Notes: a model not told the origin generated them from the sequence alone. DNA of 39,143 nt from UBA9547 sp043769845 (GCA_043769845.1 JAYVIX010000049.1:1-39143); one strand, 5' to 3'; shown: positions 26,418-35,766, counted from the stretch's first letter. Numbers and translations are program-made.

Positions 26418-27662
26418 ATGAAATACTTATTGATTGTGGTTTCGATTGCCTTTCTGTTGGGCAGTTGTGCCGAAGAAGAAAAAAGCTACGAATTGCGGAT
26501 CAAGATCCAGAAACTCGAATCAGCCACCATGTACGACCTCGATATGGTGAAAGACGTGATTTTCGATTCTGAAGAACAAAATCTTGATTCGTTGAAGAAC
26601 AAAAGCCGACAACTTTTTCTGAAAGGAATCGATTTGTACAAAAACAAAAAACAAACCGAAAAAGCCATTGAAGCGTTCAAAAGCTCAATTCTTACTTTTC
26701 CCGAAGCCAAAACCTATTACGAATTGGGCAACGCACTGATGGAACAAGGCGGATACGAAAATTTGGAAAACGCCTTGAAAGCCTTCGACATCACAAAAGA
26801 ACTTGGTTTTCAGCCGGTTTCGACTGTGTTGTACAACAAAGCGTGCGCTCATTACATGCTATATTCCAATCCGTTTATTTTGGACGAACTTGCTGGTGAC
26901 CAGAAGGCACTTAAAGAAAGACATTTGGATCAGGCTTTGTCCGACATCAGGCGGGCGTTTTCGGAAGGATTTTACGACACACTTTCGATCAAAACAGACG
27001 AGCGAATAAAAGGAATCGCACAAACATCCGAATACAAATCGATCCTTTTGGACTTTGCTTTGCGCGGCCAGCAAGGAAATGAAGGCGGGATGTTTGCACT
27101 TTTTACCAAATCGTTTCCTGCAGCTTCCGATCGTTTCGAAGTAAAATTGGACGAGGTGGAAATGAAAAACTACAGTCAGTCAATCAGTTACGATTTTGCG
27201 CCATTTATTCCTGAAATGGAAAACGTGAGTTTCGGGCGTGAAGTATCGAACGATTTTTATTATGTCACCAAACTTTCTGAAACGCCCAACTACACAGCCG
27301 TCATTTACAAAACGACCAGTTTTCAGGGCGAATTTATGCCCGTAAACGCTACACTAGCCACCTACGACACCAAAGGCGAAGTGATCTCGAAAGTCATGTT
27401 TAGTTGTGTGTGCTCGCCTTCGAAAGTAAAAACGGGAAAAATCGAAAACGGAGAACTAGCCATCGAAGAATACAAACGCATCTGGAAAGAACCGATCGAC
27501 AAGGTTTCTGTGTACGATAATGTGGTCACAGGGCACGATTTGGTTTCAAAAACAGTATTTACGATTGACGAATCGGGCAAAATTGTTGCTTTAGATTCTG
27601 AAAACGCTACTGAAAAAAGCACGAGTTCTATTTCTGCCCAGCCTTCAAAACATCTTAATTAA
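26418..27662 (+). CDS. TPR-containing lipoprotein, first of a related pair
   Basis: Lipoprotein of 414 residues: signal MKYLLIVVSIAFLLGSC with the acylated Cys at 17. Next comes a helical TPR-like part (about 60-140, EKAIEAFKSSILTFPEAKTYYELGNAL and onward), then a beta-rich C-terminal domain with FYYVTKLSETPNYTAVIYK and IAIEEYKRIWKEPID-like blocks. The start is the ATG at 26418; a TTG two codons earlier is in frame. It is followed one base later by a gene with the same architecture. Function unknown; a role as an envelope lipoprotein with a protein-interaction front is inferred. Confidence 0.8.
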   Translation: MKYLLIVVSIAFLLGSCAEEEKSYELRIKIQKLESATMYDLDMVKDVIFDSEEQNLDSLKNKSRQLFLKGIDLYKNKKQTEKAIEAFKSSILTFPEAKTYYELGNALMEQGGYENLENALKAFDITKELGFQPVSTVLYNKACAHYMLYSNPFILDELAGDQKALKERHLDQALSDIRRAFSEGFYDTLSIKTDERIKGIAQTSEYKSILLDFALRGQQGNEGGMFALFTKSFPAASDRFEVKLDEVEMKNYSQSISYDFAPFIPEMENVSFGREVSNDFYYVTKLSETPNYTAVIYKTTSFQGEFMPVNATLATYDTKGEVISKVMFSCVCSPSKVKTGKIENGELAIEEYKRIWKEPIDKVSVYDNVVTGHDLVSKTVFTIDESGKIVALDSENATEKSTSSISAQPSKHLN

Positions 27663-27663
27663 C

Positions 27664-28809
27664 ATGAAATATTATTCATTATATTTTTCGATTCTTTTAT
27701 TCGCATTTTCTTGTTCCAGCAAAAAGGAAGTAGAAATTATTGAGATTGAAACGCTGCGTGAGTCGCAATTGTATGCATTTCAGAACGTGCAGGCTTACAT
27801 GTTGAAACACAAAACTGAAAACGAAAAAATCGCAAAGCAATACGAAGCCAAGTACGAAAGTGCGCTGAAAGAAAATTCGCAAAAAGCACTTTACTATTTG
27901 AAACGAGCCATCTCGTTAGAGCCGACTTTGGAACGCTACAAACAATTGGGCACGTTTTTGATTGATCTGAAAAAGTATGACGAGACTCTTGCCGTTTATG
28001 AATTGATTGGTGAAACGCATTATTCGGATCGAACCGAAGACAATTCAACAGATGTTTATCTTTTTTCTGAACCTGATGAAAACTTAAAATACGAACAATT
28101 GGTGGCTCATTTGCTTAATGATTTTCAGCCATATATGCTCAAAGGACGGTACCAAGAATGGAAAGACAAACTTCTTAGTGACAAAAGAATTAGCACAGAC
28201 ACGTCAAGTGTTTTCTATAAAAAATTAGTGTATGTTCTGAATGATAAAGAACAGAAAGATTTGACATTCAACGGTGTCTTTCATTATATCAAAGATACAA
28301 ATGCTGTTTTCGAAATAAGCCAAAAGACGGTAAGCGATTTCGAATATATGTACATGGATATGATGGACGAGGCATTCAAAGATCAGCTTGATTTCACGGA
28401 TTATAATTCTTTTTTATTCGAAGCAAAAGGAAAAGAAAACTATTATGGCAGTTTCAATTTTACACATTTACATAAAATCAGTCCTTCGTTCATTGCGATT
28501 GTGTATAGTGTAGATACTTCGGCTACGGCTTGTCCCAAAGACATGCGCCATATTTATCATCGCCTCGCTACTTATACACCCAATGGCGAAATCATCGATT
28601 CGAAAATAGTTGCTTGGCAAGCTGGCGAACAACTGGCGACCATGAAATACGAGCATGGAACGTTCAGTATTTCGGAACAAAAGCGTACATGGAAGAATGT
28701 GTACGACAAATGGGATTTTGACAATTTTATTCTGAAAACGGAATCAATCGGTTCGAAAACGTTTCAGATTCTACCCGATGGAAAAATCGAGGAACGTTCA
28801 ACGCTTTGA
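27664..28809 (+). CDS. TPR-containing lipoprotein, second of a related pair
   Basis: Lipoprotein of 381 residues: signal MKYYSLYFSILLFAFSC with Cys at 17, a TPR-like helical part (about 65-115, KALYYLKRAISLEPTLERYK), and a beta-rich C-terminal half. Several blocks match the upstream gene: PSFIAIVYSVDTS vs NYTAVIYKTTS, LATYTPNGEIIDSKI vs LATYDTKGEVISKV, EQKRTWKNVYDKWDF vs EYKRIWKEPIDKVSV, and FQILPDGKI vs FTIDESGKI. The genes are separated by one base, so translation is coupled. The 3' end overlaps the convergent DUF2306-like gene by 12 bases. Function unknown. Confidence 0.78.
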   Translation: MKYYSLYFSILLFAFSCSSKKEVEIIEIETLRESQLYAFQNVQAYMLKHKTENEKIAKQYEAKYESALKENSQKALYYLKRAISLEPTLERYKQLGTFLIDLKKYDETLAVYELIGETHYSDRTEDNSTDVYLFSEPDENLKYEQLVAHLLNDFQPYMLKGRYQEWKDKLLSDKRISTDTSSVFYKKLVYVLNDKEQKDLTFNGVFHYIKDTNAVFEISQKTVSDFEYMYMDMMDEAFKDQLDFTDYNSFLFEAKGKENYYGSFNFTHLHKISPSFIAIVYSVDTSATACPKDMRHIYHRLATYTPNGEIIDSKIVAWQAGEQLATMKYEHGTFSISEQKRTWKNVYDKWDFDNFILKTESIGSKTFQILPDGKIEERSTL

Positions 28810-29421
28810 TCGGATCAGGATTTCGGCCACGATTAGGTTAGGTACCCAACTGAGCCAAGAAACCAACATATACATTTCGCGCGAATGCAAAATGAAAAAA
28901 TGTGGTAAAACGACCACTAGCGTTCGCAAGGTGATAGCCGAAAGTGTGAGTGCGTAACTGCGGTTCATAAAATCGAGATGACTTTGCACATTTCCTTTCT
29001 TGATTTTCAGAAAAGCGACTAGCGTAAAAACCCACCAAAGGACGGAGATGATCGCAAACGAAATCTTCGTCCAAATGCCTCCATTGGCATAAAAAGCCAT
29101 GATTAATCCGCTTGGAGCCGACAAAAACAAAATAAATAATACATATATTTTTCCAAAGATTCGATGTGTTTTCGGAAACCGAACGAGCATTGGTTTCAGA
29201 AACTGAAAAACGCCTAAAATCAATACAACCAAACTGGTGCTGATGTGTAAATAAAACGCCCATCGCCAAGCGGTGAGATGCAAAATGGCTTGTTTGGTAA
29301 GGAGGAATCCTATTTCGTAATCGAAACCAAAATAAGGCCAAGTAATCTGGAACATCAAATAGCCACAATACAGCACAATGGCTATCAACAAAAAGGAAAA
29401 GATGTTTTTGAGGGAAATCAA
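28798..29421 (-). CDS. DUF2306-like integral membrane protein
   Basis: 207-residue protein with about six membrane helices. The pattern of a conserved His in the second helix (FYLHISTSLVVLILGVFQF), the TH-RIFGKIYVLFIL block, APSGLIMAFYANGG, and HLDFMNRSYALTLSAITLR matches the DUF2306 membrane family. In that family the histidines may bind a cofactor such as heme; this is not established here. There is no ATG ahead of the first helix, so the TTG at 29421 is the likely start. The 3' ends of this gene and the lipoprotein gene overlap. Confidence 0.72.
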   Translation of the reverse strand: MISLKNIFSFLLIAIVLYCGYLMFQITWPYFGFDYEIGFLLTKQAILHLTAWRWAFYLHISTSLVVLILGVFQFLKPMLVRFPKTHRIFGKIYVLFILFLSAPSGLIMAFYANGGIWTKISFAIISVLWWVFTLVAFLKIKKGNVQSHLDFMNRSYALTLSAITLRTLVVVLPHFFILHSREMYMLVSWLSWVPNLIVAEILIRSKR

Positions 29422-29554
29422 AATCGGTTTTTGCCAAAGATACGGTTGATTCTATTCGCTTCTATTTTGTCATATGTTTTTTACATGTGTTTAGGCGATT
29501 TTTTTTTGTGATAGAAAATGATTGTATCGTCAACAAAAGAATCTCTGTAGCTAG

Positions 29555-31360
29555 TTACTTACCACCTTTATCCAACACCAAAGCCTGCCAACTTTCGGCC
29601 TTTTGGTAGTCTTTTTGCTCCATTCGTTCTTCTACTTTCTTGCGAAAAAGCCAAACGGTTGCTTTCCGAAGGTCTATTTTTTCTGAAAGTTCGTCAAGAG
29701 TGGTTTCTGAATGTACAAAAGTAAGATAGGAAATGTAAAATGCCTTTTGAAGCGGAATGCGTGTGTTATGGAAAAGCGTGTGAGAAGTCACTGATTCGAT
29801 AGTACCACAGCGCGAACATTTTTGACGGTACCAAAACTTTGCGGCACTCGCATTTGTATTTTTGCATTTGTCGCATATAAATCCATTCGGCCATTTTAGG
29901 CTTTCCAACATTTTCATACAATGTTGTTCGTTTGGATAAATGTCAAGAAATGCATCATAATCTACCAATTCGACATTTATGCGCGAAATAGTGGCTTGTT
30001 TTACTTCACGTTTCAAGGCAAAATTGCGCAAGTCGAGTGCCGAATTCAGTTCGTCTAGCTTCTTTGCATATTCTCTCAGTTGTGTGTTGGCTGTTTGCAA
30101 TTCGGTGGTGCGCTCTTGTACTTTTTGTTCCAATTCGCGGTTCACTTTTTCTTGCAATTCTTTCTTCTCTTGCAATTCTTGGATCAAACGTTTTTGCAAC
30201 TCATCGTTTTCGTTTAGCTGCACGACTAGTTTGGAGAGTGCCACGTTACGTTCAGCCTGAATGTCTTTCACTTTTTCGGCCAAGGCAACTGAAAAAATCA
30301 CAACCTCCAAAAAAATGCCAAAATTGAAACTATAGACCGTGAAAATATCTGAATACACAAAACCGAACGAACGCATCAAATTGATAATCAGACTAATGAT
30401 GACCATTGAAAAACCGACTGCAAAATAGCGCGCATACACATTGTGTTTCAAAAGCCAAAGTGAAGAAACGTACACTACGACCGAAACCAAGGCAATAAGC
30501 CAATGACCAACCGACACAAAAGTAGGATTCCAGAAAGATAAAATTTCGAAAAAGAGATAGAAAAACGATAAAAAGACAATTATATAAATGAAATATTTTT
30601 CACTTTTTAATTCCAGAAATACAAAACTGTACAGCAAAAAAGTAGCCAAGAAAATGGGTCGTGCGAGGTGGAAAACCAAGGCTTCGTTCCAAGATGGAAA
30701 ATGCGGCCAGAAAAATTGAAAGCCCAAACCGTCTTCCCGAAACGAAAGAAAAATACATCCTACGATATAGAGCGCATAATAAAGGTGCAGGTTGATTTTG
30801 CTTTTCAGAAACAGAAAAACATTGTACACGCACGCAATGAGCAAGAGGCCATAATAAATGCCCAAAAAGAAATATTCCCAGAAAGCATACTCGCTGAAAA
30901 ATTTAAACGAACGGATTTTGAACGCCACATCGCCCTCACGAGGCTGTTCGATTGCGATCCAAAGCGTATAGTTCGATTGGTTTTCGGGCAGCGAAAAAGT
31001 GAAATTTTTGTGCAACAACCAACGTTCAGCAAATGGCGAATCGCGACCAGCATGGTCATGAAAGATAACAACTCCTTTTTGTTCGGCCCAAAGATGAATA
31101 TGCTGAATATGAGGCGAAAGAGCTTCGAACAAAAAAGTGGATTCCGATCTGTTTTCGATTTCCAATTTGAACCAACGTCCCCTTTTTTGTTTTTCTACCG
31201 AAAACGAATCTTGTAAAAATGCAGGAACGGAAGCCGATTGGACAAAAAAATCGAGCGAAATATCGGGCGTGGAATCTTTTAGAACCACGGGGTTTGATTC
31301 CGATCGGAAAGAAATCAGCCACAAAAAGGAAAGAAAAATGATGCGCCAATAATGGTTCAT
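29555..31360 (-). CDS. 7TMR-DISM receptor fused to an IS1595-type zinc-ribbon/HTH DNA-binding module
   Basis: A single 601-residue frame. Residues 1-22 are a signal peptide. About 25-155 is an extracytoplasmic 7TMR-DISMED2-like beta domain (WFKLEIENRSESTFLFE, FTFSLPENQSNYTLWIAIEQ). About 158-365 are seven hydrophobic helices of 7TMR-DISM type (FFLGIYYGLLLIACVYNVFL at the front). About 368-450 is a heptad-rich coiled coil. About 467-530 resembles the IS1595 transposase zinc ribbon: YDAFLDIYPNEQHCMKMLES, LKWPNGFICDKC, CSRCG, then TSHTLFHNTRIPLQK, with zinc Cys496, 499, 515 and 518. About 545-580 fits the following HTH (TTLDELSEKIDLRKATVWLF). The transposase DDE catalytic domain is absent. There is no histidine kinase, GGDEF or receiver domain. 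A membrane-bound sensor that regulates transcription directly is inferred. The next gene upstream is a GH3 glucosidase on the same strand, separated by a terminator. Confidence 0.87.
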   Translation of the reverse strand: MNHYWRIIFLSFLWLISFRSESNPVVLKDSTPDISLDFFVQSASVPAFLQDSFSVEKQKRGRWFKLEIENRSESTFLFEALSPHIQHIHLWAEQKGVVIFHDHAGRDSPFAERWLLHKNFTFSLPENQSNYTLWIAIEQPREGDVAFKIRSFKFFSEYAFWEYFFLGIYYGLLLIACVYNVFLFLKSKINLHLYYALYIVGCIFLSFREDGLGFQFFWPHFPSWNEALVFHLARPIFLATFLLYSFVFLELKSEKYFIYIIVFLSFFYLFFEILSFWNPTFVSVGHWLIALVSVVVYVSSLWLLKHNVYARYFAVGFSMVIISLIINLMRSFGFVYSDIFTVYSFNFGIFLEVVIFSVALAEKVKDIQAERNVALSKLVVQLNENDELQKRLIQELQEKKELQEKVNRELEQKVQERTTELQTANTQLREYAKKLDELNSALDLRNFALKREVKQATISRINVELVDYDAFLDIYPNEQHCMKMLESLKWPNGFICDKCKNTNASAAKFWYRQKCSRCGTIESVTSHTLFHNTRIPLQKAFYISYLTFVHSETTLDELSEKIDLRKATVWLFRKKVEERMEQKDYQKAESWQALVLDKGGK

Positions 31361-31395
31361 GTTCCTATTTTTCTTTGGTTAAAAAATGAAGGAGA

Positions 31396-31435
31396 AAGTT
31401 TTGGAAACGAATTTACTACTCCGTTTCCAAAACTT
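31396..31435. terminator. Terminator between the GH3 gene and the 7TMR gene
   Basis: Perfect 14-base stem AAGTTTTGGAAACG/CGTTTCCAAAACTT with a 12-base loop. On the minus strand it is followed by a short T-rich stretch, 16 bases after the GH3 stop. It separates transcription of the glucosidase from the receptor gene, which must have its own promoter in 31361-31395 or depend on read-through. Confidence 0.8.
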
Positions 31436-31450
31436 CCTCCTTTTCAAAAT

Positions 31451-33712
31451 TTACTTGAATTCTACTTCAAGCACTTGGTCAGCAATTTTCAGGTCGAACT
31501 TGCCTGGCTCGGTCACCCATTTATTTTGCGCATTTACAAAAGCCAAATCTAGAGGCGAAATTTTGAACACCACGTTTTTGGTTTCATTCGGGAGCAATTC
31601 TATTTTAGTATAACGTCTCAATCGTTTTTCACTTGGTGTGACAGAAGCAAAATGATCGCGCGAATACAATTCTACCACTTCTTTTCCTTTTACTTTTCCA
31701 GTATTTGTCACTGAAATAGAAATAGTTAGCGAATCTTTCGCTGTAAAAACAGTTTTGTCAACTTTCAAATTCGAATACTGAAAAGTGGTATAACTCAGTC
31801 CTTGACCAAAGTTCCATTGCGGTTGGAAAGCCACAAACTCGCTTACACCCGGCACCAATTGCTGTTCGGTTTCTTTAAACTTGTGGTCGTACGTCTGCAC
31901 ATCGCCTTGGTAGCGTGGGTACGTGAAAGGCAATTTTCCACTCGGATTTTCTTTTCCCAACAGCACATTCACGATGGCTTGTGCCGCTTGATTGCCCGGG
32001 CGAAATCCCAAAAGAATAGCATCGGCCAAAGGTTCGGTTTCTGGAAACAGACGCGGTCGACCTTCTAGCAAAACCACCACCACGGGCTTGCCAGTAGCTT
32101 TGGCTTTACGAATCATTTCCTGCTGATTTTCAGGCAGATTCATTTCTTTGACTACGCCTGGCTGTTCGGCATAAGCTTCTTCGCCCAAGCAAAGCACAAT
32201 GGCATCATAGTTTGTAGCCGATGTAAATACTTGATTATCTGTGTTTTTCGGATCTTGAAAATTTCTAATTGAAACAGATGTCACATTTTGCGTGCCCAAT
32301 TCCTGTTCCAACTCTTCTTTGATCGTTTTGATATTTTTCGGATATAATGCGTCTATATTTCCTTGCCAAGTGTAGGACCACGAACCGTGCAAAGCCGTGA
32401 CCGAATTGGCCGCTGGCCCAGCCAACAAAATCTTTTTTCCTTTTGCAAAAGGAAGAATATTCTTCTCGTTTTTCAACAAAACCATCGATTCAGTCGCGGC
32501 TTGAAGCGCGATTTTTTGGTGTTCGGCACGACCAAGCGTTGCCAAATTGGAAATTGAAGTCATCGCATCTTCGAACAAACCGAGACGGATTTTCAGTTTC
32601 AGAATTCGCCCCACGGCTTCGTTCAATCGTTTTTCGGTAATTTTTCCTTCCTTCACCAATTCTACCACATAGCCAGGGAAACTATAATCGTTTGGCACCA
32701 TGCTCATGTCGATTCCCGCATTCACGGCCATTTCAACTGCGTCCTTGGGTGTTTTGGCCACTTTGTGCCATGTGTGCAATCGGATTACGTCTTCCCAATC
32801 GGAACAAGCCAAACCTTCAAAACCCAATTCGCCACGCAACACATCGGTAAGCAAATATCTGTTGGCATGGGTTGGAATTCCGTTTATTTCGGCCGAATTG
32901 ATCATGATGGTCGATGCGCCCGCTTTCACTGCAGCCTGAAAAGGAGGTAAATAATATTCACGTAAAACGATTTCGGGAAGATGTGCTGGTGTGCGGTCAA
33001 TACCATTTTTAGGTGCCGAATACCCAATAAAATGTTTCATGCACGAAGCCACGTAATTCTTGTTTCGCAAATCGGTTCCTTCCATTCCTTTGATGGCACT
33101 AGTGCCCATTTGGGTTGTGAGGTACACATCTTCGCCAAACGTTTCTTCCAAACGCGACCAACGATATTCGCGACCAACGTCCAAAACTGGCGCAAAATTC
33201 CATGTCAAACCAACGGCACGCGCTTCTTTGGCAGTGATTGCCCCAGCCTGAAAAGCCAATTCATCGTTTCGGCTGGCAGCCAAACCAATATTGTGCGGAA
33301 AAATGGTGGCTTCGTTCATAAAACCAACTCCATGCACGGCATCAGTTCCATACAAATTCGGGATTTTTAGTCGCGTTTTTTTGCTTTCCTCCTGAATTTG
33401 GTTGATCAATTCTTGCCATTTCGCACCTGAATAAGAATGAATACAATTCAGCAAAGAACCTACTTTGTAGGTATGAATCGCCTCCTTCAATTTGTCTACA
33501 TTCAATTTTTGGTCGGTATTTCCGTAGCCATTGTTGAGCAAATTGCGGATGTCGATTTGGGTCATTTGTCCCGCCTTTTCTTCCACTGTCATTTGCAAAA
33601 GTAGCTTTTGCACGCGTGCATTCTCTTCGTTATTACTGACGGAGTTTTGAGCTGAAACCTGGGTAAACAAACCCAGACAAGTGGCCAAGGTCATTAAAGT
33701 GTGTTTCTTCAT
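31451..33712 (-). CDS. Secreted GH3 beta-glucosidase (BglX-like)
   Basis: Periplasmic glycoside hydrolase family 3 enzyme that removes terminal glucose or xylose from beta-linked oligosaccharides; the exact sugar is not decided by sequence. Starting from the ATG at 33712 (MKKHTLMTLATCLGLFTQ) it has 753 residues with a signal peptide. The order is a TIM-barrel with KHFIGYSAP and the nucleophile in GLACSDWEDV (Asp305), an alpha/beta sandwich with the acid/base region (LGEEAYAEQPGV), then a fibronectin-III-like domain (about 675-750). The upstream TTG two codons earlier is less likely. A TAATTTCG at 33741-33748 is a possible promoter element. Confidence 0.94.
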   Translation of the reverse strand: MKKHTLMTLATCLGLFTQVSAQNSVSNNEENARVQKLLLQMTVEEKAGQMTQIDIRNLLNNGYGNTDQKLNVDKLKEAIHTYKVGSLLNCIHSYSGAKWQELINQIQEESKKTRLKIPNLYGTDAVHGVGFMNEATIFPHNIGLAASRNDELAFQAGAITAKEARAVGLTWNFAPVLDVGREYRWSRLEETFGEDVYLTTQMGTSAIKGMEGTDLRNKNYVASCMKHFIGYSAPKNGIDRTPAHLPEIVLREYYLPPFQAAVKAGASTIMINSAEINGIPTHANRYLLTDVLRGELGFEGLACSDWEDVIRLHTWHKVAKTPKDAVEMAVNAGIDMSMVPNDYSFPGYVVELVKEGKITEKRLNEAVGRILKLKIRLGLFEDAMTSISNLATLGRAEHQKIALQAATESMVLLKNEKNILPFAKGKKILLAGPAANSVTALHGSWSYTWQGNIDALYPKNIKTIKEELEQELGTQNVTSVSIRNFQDPKNTDNQVFTSATNYDAIVLCLGEEAYAEQPGVVKEMNLPENQQEMIRKAKATGKPVVVVLLEGRPRLFPETEPLADAILLGFRPGNQAAQAIVNVLLGKENPSGKLPFTYPRYQGDVQTYDHKFKETEQQLVPGVSEFVAFQPQWNFGQGLSYTTFQYSNLKVDKTVFTAKDSLTISISVTNTGKVKGKEVVELYSRDHFASVTPSEKRLRRYTKIELLPNETKNVVFKISPLDLAFVNAQNKWVTEPGKFDLKIADQVLEVEFK

Positions 33713-34212
33713 TTTCAATTCGTTTTGGGTGAATTATGATCGAAATTAGGTCGCTTATATCGTTCAGAAACACTATTAAACCGTTTATTTTGAAAAAAGA
33801 GGGTCGTTTTTGGTAGTTTTTCAGTGGAAATAATACGCTTTGTTACCTAAGAAAACGCGATATATTGAATCTGAGATGCGTGAAAAAATTATTTTTAAAG
33901 AAAGAATATCAATGAAAAATATTTCACAGATCTGGTCTTTCTGAAGAGAAAATAGACAAACATATTTCTTCATTGAGCAATGGCGCTTGATTGCATACCA
34001 TGTACTATGGCTACCTCGTTTTCGGGGTTAATGACTATAAATTAAGGCCAATAAGTAACGATTTCAGACCAAAGTTCCTAAAGTGAAAAATGAAGAACTA
34101 GTAAATTGTCTATTGCAAACTTGTCTTACAGGTTTTCAAAATTTATTTCATCGTTCTGAGCATATCACCTTCACCTAATAATTCCTTAAATTTACGATTC
34201 GTTTAGAATTTC
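33713..34212. other. 500-base divergent intergenic region without a gene
   Basis: Between divergent bglX-like and gltX genes. It holds a weak promoter-like TAATTTCG (33741-33748, minus strand) for the glucosidase and a TAAATTTA (34187-34194) close to gltX. No ORF longer than chance, hairpin, tRNA or T-box-like leader was recognised. Its length suggests regulation of the glucosidase, but no operator could be named. Confidence 0.4.
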
Positions 34213-35751
34213 ATGGAAAGAGAAGTAAGAGTACGATTTGCACCTAGCCCAACTGGTGCATTACACATAGGTGGTGTACGCACCGCCCTTTATAATTATT
34301 TGTTTGCCCGCAAAATGGGAGGAAAGATGTTGCTTCGTATTGAAGACACCGACCAAACTCGTTTTGTAGGTTTTGCCGAAAACTATATCCAAGAAGCCCT
34401 TGCTTGGGTAGGAATCGAATTGGACGAAAGCCCTTGGGCAGGTGGCCCGCACATGCCCTATCGTCAAAGCGAGCGCAAACCGATGTACATGCAGTATGCC
34501 CAAAAATTGGTAGACGAAGGGAAAGCCTATTATGCGTTTGATACTTCCGAAGAACTGGAAACAATGCGCAAACGTTTGGAAGCGGCAAAAGTGGTTTCGC
34601 CAGCTTACAACAGCATTACCCGTGTGCAAATGAAAAACTCGCTCACTTTGCCAGAAGATGAGGTAAAAGCCAAATTGGCGGCTGGCGAACCGTATGTGAT
34701 TCGTTTGAAAGTACCACGTAAAGAAGAAATTCGTTTGAACGATTTGATTCGTGGTTGGGTGATGGTGCATTCGTCTACAATTGATGATAAAGTACTCATG
34801 AAATCGGATGGAATGCCGACTTATCACCTTGCTAATGTGGTGGACGATTATTTGATGAACATCAGCCATGTGATTCGTGGCGAAGAGTGGTTGCCATCTG
34901 CACCACTTCACGTTTTGCTTTACCGCTATTTGGGTTGGGAAGAATCCATGCCACATTTTGCCCATTTGCCTTTGCTTTTGAAACCAGACGGAAACGGAAA
35001 GTTGAGCAAACGCGATGGTGATATGTTTGGATTTCCAGTGTTTCCGTTGGAATGGAAAAATCCTGAAGGTGGCGAAATGGTGCGAGGTTTCCGCGAAGAC
35101 GGTTATTTGCCAGAAGCGATGTTGAATTTCTTGGCCATGTTGGGCTGGAATCCAGGCACCAACCAAGAAATGTTCACGATGGAAGAATTGATCAAAGAAT
35201 TCTCTTTGGAAAAAATCAACAAATCGGGAGCTAAGTTCGACATCAACAAAGCCAAATGGTTCAATCAGCAATATTTGAAACAAAAGCCTGATGCTTTTTT
35301 GGCCGCTTCGCTTTTGAAAGGATTGAAAGAAAAAGGAATAGAATGTTCGGAAGAAAAGGCTGTAAAAATTGGCAATTTGCTGAAAGAACGCGTGTTGTTC
35401 GACAAAGAATTAGCAACCGAAGCCCTGTTTTTCTTCGAAGCACCAAAAACATTTGCTGCTGAATTGGTAAAATCAAAATGGAGTGTTGAATCTGCTACAT
35501 TGGCGCAAGAATTATTGGCAAAAATCCCAAGTCTTCTAACTTTCACCGCTGCCGATGTGAAACATTTGGCACACGAAATCATCGAAGAAAAAGGCTACAA
35601 ACTAGGAAAAGTAATGCCAGCCGTGCGTATGATATTAACGGGAGCCGTTTCTGGCCCTGATTTGATGGAAATCATCGAAGTGCTGGGCAAAGAAGAAGTA
35701 TTGGCTCGCTTGGCTTTCGGATTGAAAGAAGTAGAGAGCGTGTTGGCTTAG
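34213..35751 (+). CDS. gltX: Glutamyl-tRNA synthetase
   Basis: Charges tRNA-Glu (or also tRNA-Gln if the organism is non-discriminating; not decidable here). Class I motifs are FAPSPTGALHIGGVRTAL (HIGH-type HIGG, residues 9-26) and GKLSKRDGD near residue 263. The 512-residue length is normal, with a helical anticodon-binding C-terminal third. It is monocistronic: the terminator at 35767 follows the stop by 15 bases. A 340-codon antisense frame inside it is a shadow. Confidence 0.97.
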   Translation: MEREVRVRFAPSPTGALHIGGVRTALYNYLFARKMGGKMLLRIEDTDQTRFVGFAENYIQEALAWVGIELDESPWAGGPHMPYRQSERKPMYMQYAQKLVDEGKAYYAFDTSEELETMRKRLEAAKVVSPAYNSITRVQMKNSLTLPEDEVKAKLAAGEPYVIRLKVPRKEEIRLNDLIRGWVMVHSSTIDDKVLMKSDGMPTYHLANVVDDYLMNISHVIRGEEWLPSAPLHVLLYRYLGWEESMPHFAHLPLLLKPDGNGKLSKRDGDMFGFPVFPLEWKNPEGGEMVRGFREDGYLPEAMLNFLAMLGWNPGTNQEMFTMEELIKEFSLEKINKSGAKFDINKAKWFNQQYLKQKPDAFLAASLLKGLKEKGIECSEEKAVKIGNLLKERVLFDKELATEALFFFEAPKTFAAELVKSKWSVESATLAQELLAKIPSLLTFTAADVKHLAHEIIEEKGYKLGKVMPAVRMILTGAVSGPDLMEIIEVLGKEEVLARLAFGLKEVESVLA

Positions 35752-35766
35752 TGCTGCGCCAACTTA

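Noticed and set aside
28838..29437. 199-codon frame overlapping the DUF2306-like gene
   Set aside because: Same strand, different frame; composition is His/Cys/Arg-rich without membrane helices, while the chosen frame gives a regular six-helix protein.
29555..29962. Insertion of a complete IS1595 element at the receptor's 3' end
   Set aside because: No DDE domain, no terminal inverted repeats and no target duplication were seen; the junction is in frame and the gene ends cleanly.
34261..35283. 340-codon antisense frame inside gltX
   Set aside because: Lies entirely within the well-supported gltX gene; the peptide is rich in His, Phe and Gln with no family pattern, typical of a shadow frame.
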